Positions 1 through 6,137 of a DNA stretch of 16,767 bases are shown here, piece by piece (positions within the stretch are counted from its first letter, which is position 1; every line of letters begins with the position of its first letter). A model generated the notes under the pieces. The model was given only the letters and a program-made list of their open reading frames with translations. It had not been told where the DNA came from and did no database searches. Origin of the DNA: an uncultured Prevotella sp. Lineage in GTDB: Bacteria; Bacteroidota; Bacteroidia; Bacteroidales; Bacteroidaceae. The stretch spans positions 1 to 16,767 of the forward strand of contig CALIIG010000208.1 of NCBI GenBank assembly GCA_938018155.1. Reading direction: 5' to 3'. Made by a program: the position numbers and the translations under genes.

Positions 1-181
1 CGACACTGCAAATATTTGAAAAGCGCGGTTTTTCGCTCAGGTGAGCGTCCGTCTTCCCTTCGGGGTCGCATTCTGAATGCGCTCCAACATGAGTGTAGGG
101 TGCCGCCATTCCCAAACTCCTGCTTGCCCGTATGCTGTTTTTCGCTGCCGGTCTGTAATCAATTTCTTCATTTACCATCAT
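1..181. other. Window-edge repeat-like segment, open on both strands, with two perfect inverted repeats
   Basis: A minus-strand frame starting at ATG 181 (or 178) runs without a stop to the window edge (60 codons), and a plus-strand frame from base 1 is also open to the TAA at 181-183. Neither product matches a family I can name, and double-strand openness argues against picking one. Two perfect inverted repeats lie inside: CGCTCA-GG-TGAGCG at 34-47 and CGCATTC-T-GAATGCG at 67-81. I infer either the 5' end of a small minus-strand hypothetical gene or, more likely, a structured intergenic repeat cut by the window edge. Confidence 0.3.
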
Positions 182-188
182 AAAAAAA

Positions 189-222
189 TATGTCATACAA
201 ATTTTTATTGTAAACTGACATA
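189..222. repeat. Inverted repeat able to form a bulged hairpin
   Basis: TATGTCA (189-195) plus TACAA (196-200) is matched by TTGTA (208-212) and TGACATA (216-222). This gives a 12-bp AT-rich stem with a 3-nt bulge and a 7-nt loop. It lies just upstream of the possible minus-strand start at 181. It could be an operator or an RNA structure, and I cannot tell which. Confidence 0.35.
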
Positions 223-240
223 GTTTTACTTTATATTCCC

Positions 241-257
241 AACCTAAACTTTAGGTT
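241..257. promoter_or_regulatory. 17-bp palindrome, possible operator
   Basis: AACCTAAA-C-TTTAGGTT is a perfect 8-bp inverted repeat around one central base, a typical size for a site bound by a dimeric repressor. It sits about 290 bp upstream of the nearest clear promoter (544-573), so its target is uncertain. The operator role is inference from symmetry only. Confidence 0.25.
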
Positions 258-543
258 TAACAGGCACACAATAACAAAAAAATCTTTTTAATATTTTCTT
301 TTTCCTTTTCCAAAAGCACAACTATGATCCAATGTTCCTTCCGCTTTCGCAGTATATTCTATCCATAACCATCTGATGCCGGCCACGATATTAGCCTGTT
401 TGGCTCCTTATATTTCAATGTAATGCCTTGGATATTTTTGTCTTTCGGGAATGTAATTATTTTATATTCATTCTTTATTGCCCTTAGTTTAGCATTTTAT
501 TTTTGTAATTGTATACTATTTAATAAAAAGTAATAAAAATATT

Positions 544-573
544 TTTGATATATAAAAGTTTTGTTTAACTTTG
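544..573 (+). promoter_or_regulatory. Bacteroidetes-type promoter upstream of gene remnant and epimerase
   Basis: TTTG at 544-547, an 18-nt spacer, and TAACTTTG at 566-573 fit the Bacteroidetes primary sigma consensus (TTTG, about 19 bp, TAnnTTTG). Transcription would start around 580 and run through the gene remnant into the epimerase gene. The surrounding sequence is AT-rich, as expected for a promoter. Confidence 0.65.
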
Positions 574-689
574 TGGCATATCTCAATATAAAATTAAAAA
601 GGTGAGAGAAACCTGCCATTATTGTAACATTTAACTGAAGGCATGGTCATGATGAGTTTCAAGGTTCAGGGAGATTCGCTGCCTGGTAA

Positions 690-836
690 GGCACTCGTAA
701 CGGGCTGCGCGGCTCTGATGCTTTCGGCTCTGCCGACGGATACTTCGTCTTCGACATGGTACACGTGCGGCAATATAACTACTGGGATGCCCTCAAAAAG
801 GGCATGGACAGCTATCTGAAAACTTTAAAGAAATAA
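690..836 (+). pseudogene. C-terminal remnant of an unidentified gene
   Basis: Reading from 690 to the TAA at 834-836 gives about 48 residues of protein-like sequence containing GYFVFDMVHVRQYNYW, followed by a Lys-rich amphipathic tail. No usable start precedes it: the same frame is stopped by TAA at 687. The only nearby starts (ATG 643, 649, 652) are in another frame, which encodes a short hydrophobic stretch and then runs through this region to TGA 816. I read this as the 3' end of a longer gene left by a deletion or frameshift, possibly fused to the original 5' end. It stops 8 bp before the epimerase ATG, so the two probably once formed an operon. The sequence vaguely suggests the C-terminus of a GHL10/DUF187-like glycoside hydrolase, but I cannot support that from 48 residues. 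Confidence 0.45.
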
Positions 837-844
837 ATATCATA

Positions 845-2026
845 ATGGAAAAGAGAGATTATTTGAAGCAGTGGGCCGCACGATATAAAAGCGATCTGAC
901 GACAAACATTATGCCTTTCTGGCTCGAAAATGGTGTCGACCACAAACATGGAGGCGTTTATACCTGCCTCAACAGAGACGGATCACTTATGGACAGCACC
1001 AAGAGCGTGTGGTTCCAGGGCCGTTTTGCCTTCGTATGTTCGTTTGCATACAACAACGTAGAGAAACGGCAGGAGTATCTCGATGCAGCACGAAGTGCCA
1101 TCGACTTCATCGAAAAATACTGCTTCGACAACGACGGACACATGTACTTTTCGGTTACCTCCGACGGCCGTCCTATCCGCAAGCGTCGCTATGTGTTCTC
1201 TGAAACCTTTGCAGCCATTGCCATGAGCGAATACGCTGTCGCTACGGGCGACAAGCATTTTGCCCGCCGCGCACTGCAGATTTTTGACGACACGCTGCGC
1301 TTCCTCAACACCCCGGGCTATCTTGCACCGAAGTTTGAGCCTGAGGTAAAGCTGCAGGGCCACAGCATCGTCATGATTCTCATCAACGTTTGTTCGTGTC
1401 TTCGCCGTGCCATTGACGAACCACGGCTTACAAAGCAAATCGATGAGAGCATTGAACGACTTGAGAAATACTTCATCCATCCCGAGTTTAAGTGCCTGCT
1501 CGAAACCGTAGGGCCGAATGGTGAATTTATAGATACCAACCTCGGGCGCACCATAAACCCGGGCCATTGCATTGAAACTTCGTGGTTCATTTTGGAAGAA
1601 GCGCGCCACCGCGGCTGGGACAAGCACCTTACAGAATTGGGTTTAAAGATATTCAACTGGTCGTTCAACTGGGGCTGGGACAACGAATTTGGCGGCATAA
1701 TCAACTTCCGCGACTGCCGCAATCTGCCGCCACAGGACTACTCGCAGGACATGAAGTTCTGGTGGCCGCAGTGCGAAACCATCATCGCCTCGCTCTACGC
1801 TTACCTCGCTACGGGCGACGATATGTACCTCGAACGCCACAAGCAAATCAGCGACTGGACCTACAGCCACTTCCCCGACCCTGAAGGGCGCGAATGGTTC
1901 GGCTATCTCCACCGCGACGGTACGCCCGCACAGATGGCCAAAGGCAACCTTTACAAAGGCCCGTTCCACGTGCCGCGCATGATGACGATGGGGGCAATGC
2001 TTTGCAAGGCTGGCATTGAAAGATGA
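845..2026 (+). CDS. N-acylglucosamine 2-epimerase (AGE family)
   Basis: The 393-residue product has the length and alpha/alpha-barrel character of the AGE/renin-binding-protein family, which interconverts N-acetylglucosamine and N-acetylmannosamine. In Bacteroidetes sialic-acid catabolism this step links NanL (neuraminate lyase) to amino-sugar metabolism. Visible family motifs are the Trp/Arg-rich segment VWFQGRFAF (residues 55-63), ETSWF preceded by NPGH (238-241), FWWPQCE (305-311) and KGPFHVPR (371-378). H241 and H375 correspond to the two catalytic histidines of the family. No signal peptide is present, so it should be cytosolic. The start at 845 follows the remnant stop by 8 bp, with no clear Shine-Dalgarno, as is usual here. 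Its expected partners (lyase, transporter, kinase) are absent from the window. A cellobiose 2-epimerase-like activity is the main alternative, but the sequence suits AGE better. Confidence 0.85.
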   Translation: MEKRDYLKQWAARYKSDLTTNIMPFWLENGVDHKHGGVYTCLNRDGSLMDSTKSVWFQGRFAFVCSFAYNNVEKRQEYLDAARSAIDFIEKYCFDNDGHMYFSVTSDGRPIRKRRYVFSETFAAIAMSEYAVATGDKHFARRALQIFDDTLRFLNTPGYLAPKFEPEVKLQGHSIVMILINVCSCLRRAIDEPRLTKQIDESIERLEKYFIHPEFKCLLETVGPNGEFIDTNLGRTINPGHCIETSWFILEEARHRGWDKHLTELGLKIFNWSFNWGWDNEFGGIINFRDCRNLPPQDYSQDMKFWWPQCETIIASLYAYLATGDDMYLERHKQISDWTYSHFPDPEGREWFGYLHRDGTPAQMAKGNLYKGPFHVPRMMTMGAMLCKAGIER

Positions 2027-2205
2027 AAAAATAAATCCCGGGGACTAAAGAATAAAAAAAACAAAGAATTAAAAAGCGATGCCACCAGAGCTTAACAATG
2101 ATGATGCAGCTTCACAAAGCCATGGTGTGGTAGCCGCATGGAAGCCATCAATATGATAAATTTGTTGTATTAGTTTAAAATGATAATTGAATAATCAAAA
2201 AAAAG

Positions 2206-2280
2206 ATGAAGCGCGTGAGCGTGGTAGTTAAGGTAGACAAACATTTCGTTGCATGCAGCCTTCAGACGGATTTCCTCTGA
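2206..2280 (+). CDS. Possible 24-residue leader peptide running into a terminator
   Basis: ATG at 2206 opens a 24-codon frame, beginning MKRVSVVVKVDKHF, that ends with TGA at 2278-2280 inside the right arm of the hairpin at 2251-2289. A short ORF overlapping a terminator stem is the geometry of an attenuation leader. There is no amino-acid run that would point to a sensed metabolite, and the next gene starts only at 2560 behind its own promoter. The frame may be fortuitous. Confidence 0.2.
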   Translation: MKRVSVVVKVDKHFVACSLQTDFL

Positions 2281-2295
2281 GCTGCATGCTTTTTT
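2251..2295 (+). terminator. Strong intrinsic terminator downstream of the epimerase
   Basis: GCATGCAGC (2251-2259) pairs perfectly with GCTGCATGC (2281-2289). An inner TCAGA/TCTGA extension (2262-2266 with 2276-2280) closes a 9-nt loop, and six T residues follow (2290-2295). It lies 225 bp beyond the epimerase stop, so the transcript would have a long 3' region or the terminator serves a separate small transcript. Confidence 0.8.
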
Positions 2296-2489
2296 ATGAT
2301 ATTGGGCAAGGACAAAAGCGATAGTGTCAACTGTTTTTTCCACTGGCTTATATGCCTTTTTATGCTGTTGCATAAGGCAGCATTAAGCGTCGGCACGTAT
2401 CAGCAACAAAACAACGCGTCATACTTTGCCTTCATGAAACCTTTTCACCCCGTCATCAACCATCAAATATAACAAAACCATACCGTTTG

Positions 2490-2521
2490 TTTGCAATATA
2501 TAACAAAAAGTGGTAATTTTG
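2490..2521 (+). promoter_or_regulatory. Promoter of the T9SS cargo gene
   Basis: TTTG at 2490-2493, a 20-nt spacer and TAATTTTG at 2514-2521 match the Bacteroidetes promoter consensus. Transcription would begin about 7 nt downstream, giving a 5' leader of about 30 nt before ATG 2560. This also supports the choice of that start codon. Confidence 0.7.
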
Positions 2522-2559
2522 TGGCAAATTGCAACTTGTATTATAAATAACTGAACTTT

Positions 2560-5500
2560 ATGAAATTAAAAACCTCTACTTTTTTTGTATTCAGTGCGTT
2601 TTTATGCGCTTTACCAGCAGGGGCACAAAGGGTATCGCACGGCGTTCTGCCCGTTCGAACCTCCGTTCATGAGGCTGTAACCTCGCTCTCAACGCCGCCG
2701 GCGGTGCGAAAAGTGCCTGCACAGGCGTCGCCTCTGTCGCCCCAATGGAGCACCGATTTTACGAAACAGGCCGACTTCGACCTCTTTACCGTCATCGATG
2801 CCAACAACGATGCGTCGCCTATGACACCGGGAAGTTCGCTCCTCAAGGAGGCATGGAACTACTCGTATAACAAGCTTTATTTTTACAGCGACAAGCAAAA
2901 GGCCGACGATTACCTCGTATCGCCCGCCTTTAACCTTAAGGCAGGCCATAGCTACAAGGTGAAATACAAAATAAATTGTTTCCGTCCGCACAAGGCCGAA
3001 GTGAAGTTTGGTACCGCCCCAACGGTAGCCGGGCTTACCGAAACGGCACTTGCCGAGCAAACTTTCAAGGGCAAAACCACGCTCGAGGCTACGCTGAACC
3101 CCGCGGCCGACGGTGTTTACTACGTGGCCCTGCACTGTTTAAGCGAAAAGGCAGGGTATAATATGTATCTCGAAAACTTCTCAATCGAGGGCATGACATC
3201 GCCAAAAGTGCCCAACACGGTGCAGGATATTGTGGTAACACCCGACGCATCGGCCGCGCTTAAAGCCACCATTTCGTTCACCGCACCATCGCTGGCACAG
3301 GACAATACCGCCCTTACGAGCCTCTCGGGCATACGCATTTTCAGCGAAAACAAACTGTTAACCACCATCACCGACGCCGTTCCCGGCGGCCATGTAGCCT
3401 ATACCGACGAGCAGGTCGACTCGGCAGGTATCAGGAATTATACCCTCATCGCTTATAATAGCTTTGGCGATGGCGTACCTGCAACAACGTCGCGGTGGAT
3501 AGGGCTCGACGTACCCTCGGCACCGAAAAACCGTCATCTTTCGGCCGGTATTGACCAGTTGTCGTTCAGTTGGGACGCGTCGGTGGCGACAAACAAGGGT
3601 GTAATATTCCCCGAAAAAATTAAATACAACATTTTCGACGTCGCCAGCACGGCCGGAAAATACCATGTTTCCAACGCGTTGGGGTCGGTAACGGGCCAAA
3701 CTACGTTCACAACGGCCATGCCTACCGACGAGGGCGAACAACATTACCACTATCTGGCCGTCGAAGCCACGAACGAAAGCGGCTCGTCGGGCTATTTTAT
3801 CTCTACACCCGTACTGCTGGGCGAGGCCTACAAACTGCCCGTTCGCGAAAACTTCCGCGACGCGATGGTCGACCATTGGTGGGGCACGTCGCAAACGGGT
3901 AACGGCAAATTGTACAAGCCTGTGGCCGAAGCCGCGCTTACTACTGAGGCCGATGGCGACGGCGACGGGGCGAGTTTGTATCTGCGCACGGTCATGAACG
4001 ACAGCGTAAACTTCTATTCAGGCAAGATAGCACTGGCTGGAACGGTGAACCCCGTGCTCAGTTTTATGATAAAATCGGAGGCCGACCAGGGCACGTTCTA
4101 TCCCTTTGTGTTGCTGCCCGACGGCACTAAAGAGCACCTTGCCGCCCTTCCTGTGAGCGTCGATACGGGGTGGCGCGTACTGAATTATTCGTTGGAGAAA
4201 TACAAATCGCAGCGTTGGATTGAGATTGGGTTTGCCTTGTCCGACCCCGACGGTGCCACGGCCCAGGTGGTTCGCGTGGATAATGTTAACGTGGCATCGA
4301 AGGCAACCACCGACGTTGCCGTTACGGCCTCGGCCACAAAACGCCTTACCAAGGGCGAAGAGGCGACAATACGTGTAAAAGTTGACAATTACGGGGCTTC
4401 GCCTCTATCGGCCTATCGCCTGAAGGTAACCGTGGGCGGGCAGGTAGTTGCCGACCGCAACGTTACCGAAGTGCTCCCGCAGCTGGGCCACCATAAGTTT
4501 ACATTTGCCTGCGCTACCACCCCTGTCGACAAGCGCGACAGCCTGAAGGTTGAGGTAAATGTTACGGCTGCGGGCGATGCTGACAACAGCAACAACAGCG
4601 TTGAGGCCCTTATTGTGCAGAACAATCCGCAATTGGTGAAAGCCGAAAACCTCAAAATTACCACAGCATCGGGCCAGAATCAGCTTACGTGGACGGCACC
4701 GTCGAAGGTAAAACAGGTTGTCGACGACTTTGAAAACTATACACCATGGGCCATCGACAACATCGGCAAGTGGACATTTGTTGATGGCGACAGGGCCAGC
4801 AATTCGGGCCTTGTTGACGAGTATCACTTTTATTATGAGAACGAGGGAAAGCCGTTTGCCTACATCGTTTTCAACCCCTCGCAGTATGGCGAAAAGGGTT
4901 CTGTAGCCGACCTTACGCGCATTTATCCGCGCCTTGCCACCCATTCGGGCAGCCAATGCCTTGCTGCACTCTACGGCTATGTGCCCAATCCGTCGACCTC
5001 CGACTATGATTTGGCCAATGCCGACGACTGGCTTATCTCGCCCGAACTGCCTGGTGTAGAGCAAACCATTATGTTCAGTGCCAACAATTTCTACGAAAAC
5101 GGAACGCATGAAGGCCAGCCTTACGAGTTCGATTACCCTGAAACGTTCGACGTTCTTTACTCAACAACAGGCAATAACGTCGCCGACTTCCTGAAAACAG
5201 GCGATACCCATACCCTCCAAGGCGGACAATGGCAGGATTTTATGGTGCGTCTGCCACAGGGAACCCGCTATTTTGCCATACACCATAATTCGAAAGCGCA
5301 GCAGGATGCCGACGGATACGTTATTTCGCCCTATCTGTTTTCTATCGACGACGTGTTCTACACCGTGGCCAACGAAAAGGTATTGAAGTATAACATATAC
5401 CGCGACGGCGCGTTTGTTGCCAGCTCCCCGACACCCGCTTACAATGATACCGACGACGGTCACAGTCACCAGTATATGGTAACGGTGGTGTACGAGGGCA

Positions 5501-5685
5501 ACCTTGAGAGCAATCCCGTTGAGGCAAACACGGCTACGGGCATACATACCGTAGGCCGGACGCCGGGTCATAACGCCGTTTCGGCCATTTATACGTTGGA
5601 CGGAAAGCGCGTCAGCACGATGTCAGGCGGCATTTATATCGTAAAATACAAAGATGGTTCGGTAAGAAAAATGGTTGTGAAATAA
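2560..5685 (+). CDS. Secreted multi-domain cell-surface protein with T9SS C-terminal sorting tail
   Basis: The 1041-residue product begins with a signal peptide (residues 1-22, cleavage after AGA-Q) and ends with a T9SS type A-like sorting tail (about 1008-1041, with YTLDGKRV, GGIYIVKY and a basic terminus). It should be exported by Sec, then moved across the outer membrane and anchored or released. The middle is beta-rich: a jelly-roll 'choice-of-anchor J'-like module (about 62-210), fibronectin-III-like segments (220-420), a second jelly-roll (426-580), a CARDB/FN3-like segment (585-690) and a third, larger jelly-roll (715-935), which contains the characteristic DDWLISPEL before a last FN3-like strand set. 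No catalytic domain is recognisable, although similar modules flank gingipain-type proteases in Porphyromonas. An adhesin or glycan/protein-binding role is inference. It is monocistronic, with its own promoter. Confidence 0.75.
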   Translation: MKLKTSTFFVFSAFLCALPAGAQRVSHGVLPVRTSVHEAVTSLSTPPAVRKVPAQASPLSPQWSTDFTKQADFDLFTVIDANNDASPMTPGSSLLKEAWNYSYNKLYFYSDKQKADDYLVSPAFNLKAGHSYKVKYKINCFRPHKAEVKFGTAPTVAGLTETALAEQTFKGKTTLEATLNPAADGVYYVALHCLSEKAGYNMYLENFSIEGMTSPKVPNTVQDIVVTPDASAALKATISFTAPSLAQDNTALTSLSGIRIFSENKLLTTITDAVPGGHVAYTDEQVDSAGIRNYTLIAYNSFGDGVPATTSRWIGLDVPSAPKNRHLSAGIDQLSFSWDASVATNKGVIFPEKIKYNIFDVASTAGKYHVSNALGSVTGQTTFTTAMPTDEGEQHYHYLAVEATNESGSSGYFISTPVLLGEAYKLPVRENFRDAMVDHWWGTSQTGNGKLYKPVAEAALTTEADGDGDGASLYLRTVMNDSVNFYSGKIALAGTVNPVLSFMIKSEADQGTFYPFVLLPDGTKEHLAALPVSVDTGWRVLNYSLEKYKSQRWIEIGFALSDPDGATAQVVRVDNVNVASKATTDVAVTASATKRLTKGEEATIRVKVDNYGASPLSAYRLKVTVGGQVVADRNVTEVLPQLGHHKFTFACATTPVDKRDSLKVEVNVTAAGDADNSNNSVEALIVQNNPQLVKAENLKITTASGQNQLTWTAPSKVKQVVDDFENYTPWAIDNIGKWTFVDGDRASNSGLVDEYHFYYENEGKPFAYIVFNPSQYGEKGSVADLTRIYPRLATHSGSQCLAALYGYVPNPSTSDYDLANADDWLISPELPGVEQTIMFSANNFYENGTHEGQPYEFDYPETFDVLYSTTGNNVADFLKTGDTHTLQGGQWQDFMVRLPQGTRYFAIHHNSKAQQDADGYVISPYLFSIDDVFYTVANEKVLKYNIYRDGAFVASSPTPAYNDTDDGHSHQYMVTVVYEGNLESNPVEANTATGIHTVGRTPGHNAVSAIYTLDGKRVSTMSGGIYIVKYKDGSVRKMVVK

Positions 5686-5843
5686 CCGTTCTGCGTGAGG
5701 GCGCAAGCGTTCCAACCGCCGTTATTTTAAGCCTTGTGCTCACTCCTGCAACGGGTTTCCTTTATTGTTTGTGCTTCCCGTCGAAGGTTGAGTGCGAAAC
5801 CCTGGAGGTGCTTCGCAACAGGCAACAGGCACCCGTAACCGAA

Positions 5844-5949
5844 TAATTTTGTAGCAATAATACCCTATTGGACAGCAGCGTATGTTGCTCATCCATGTTT
5901 TCATTAGCATTGTGGGGGCTGGCTTACACGCCGGCCCCTTTTGTTTTTT
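5844..5949 (+). ncRNA. Candidate small RNA: -7 element followed by terminator
   Basis: TAATTTTG at 5844-5851 fits the Bacteroidetes -7 consensus, though no TTTG lies at the right distance upstream. A transcript from about 5858 would end at the intrinsic terminator 5915-5949, giving an RNA of about 85-90 nt. No known RNA family is recognised. The alternative is that the -7 match is chance and the hairpin simply terminates the T9SS gene transcript. Confidence 0.25.
5915..5949 (+). terminator. Intrinsic terminator upstream of the restriction module
   Basis: GGGGCTGGC (5915-5923) pairs with GCCGGCCCC (5930-5938), 9 bp with one G-T wobble and a 6-nt loop. It is followed by TTTTGTTTTTT (5939-5949). 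The T-tract is only on the plus strand. It insulates the restriction-modification genes from upstream transcription. Confidence 0.75.
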
Positions 5950-5996
5950 GTTGAAATCGCCTGTGGCCAATGTATATATTATATTATAATTTTTGC

Positions 5997-6004
5997 TATA
6001 TTTG
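5997..6004 (+). promoter_or_regulatory. Probable -7 element of the restriction-modification operon
   Basis: TATATTTG matches TAnnTTTG and lies in an AT-rich block downstream of the terminator, about 130 bp before ATG 6138. No good TTTG is visible about 19 bp upstream, so the promoter may be weak or need an activator. No simple-sequence repeat that could cause phase variation is present nearby. Confidence 0.4.
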
Positions 6005-6137
6005 CAAGCGATTATATGGAAATGGCCCATTCTGCAAATAACAATCCATTATAAAGACTTACTGTTGTCAGTGAAAAAATGAGTGAGACGGTTGGGGCTT
6101 TCATATTTTTACGAATAATCTGATAATCATATAGATT

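Larger units (their letters stand above)
182..640. other. AT-rich intergenic region with hairpins and a promoter
   Basis: No convincing coding frame was found on either strand. The segment is strongly AT-rich compared with the genes around it. It contains a hairpin-forming sequence (189-222), a 17-bp palindrome (241-257) and a consensus promoter (544-573), each listed separately. Nothing else is recognisable. Confidence 0.6.
2027..2559. other. Intergenic region with terminator, possible leader ORF and promoter
   Basis: About 530 bp without a convincing protein gene. Immediately after the epimerase the sequence is A-rich. It then contains a possible 24-codon ORF (2206-2280), a strong intrinsic terminator (2251-2295) and the promoter of the next gene (2490-2521). 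A minus-strand frame at 2170-2373 exists but runs antisense through the terminator and has no recognisable features. Nothing is evident between 2296 and 2485. Confidence 0.6.
5686..6137. other. Intergenic region with possible small transcript and terminator
   Basis: About 450 bp between the T9SS gene and the restriction module. It holds a TAnnTTTG element (5844-5851), a strong plus-strand terminator (5915-5949), and a second TAnnTTTG element (5997-6004) in AT-rich sequence that probably drives the restriction genes. A minus-strand frame at 5740-6030 gives a Cys- and Pro-rich product without features and crosses the terminator; I do not regard it as a gene. Confidence 0.55.

Noticed and set aside
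983..1627. 214-codon minus-strand frame opposite the epimerase
   Set aside because: It is antisense to a well-supported enzyme gene and shows no domain; it is a codon-bias shadow.
4405..5109. 234-codon minus-strand frame opposite the T9SS gene
   Set aside because: It is antisense to a complete secreted-protein gene with clear ends and has no recognisable motif.
5958..5967. CGCCTGTGGC matching the 5' end of the tRNA-Leu gene, considered as an attachment site for the restriction module
   Set aside because: Only 10 bp match, it is in inverted orientation relative to the tRNA, it matches the 5' rather than 3' end, and no integrase is present.
5882..5989. 35-residue hydrophobic plus-strand frame
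   Set aside because: It reads straight through the terminator stem and T-tract at 5915-5949, so it is unlikely to be translated.
5740..6030. 96-codon minus-strand open frame
   Set aside because: It crosses a clear plus-strand terminator and a promoter-like AT-rich block, and its product is Cys/Pro-rich without recognisable features.
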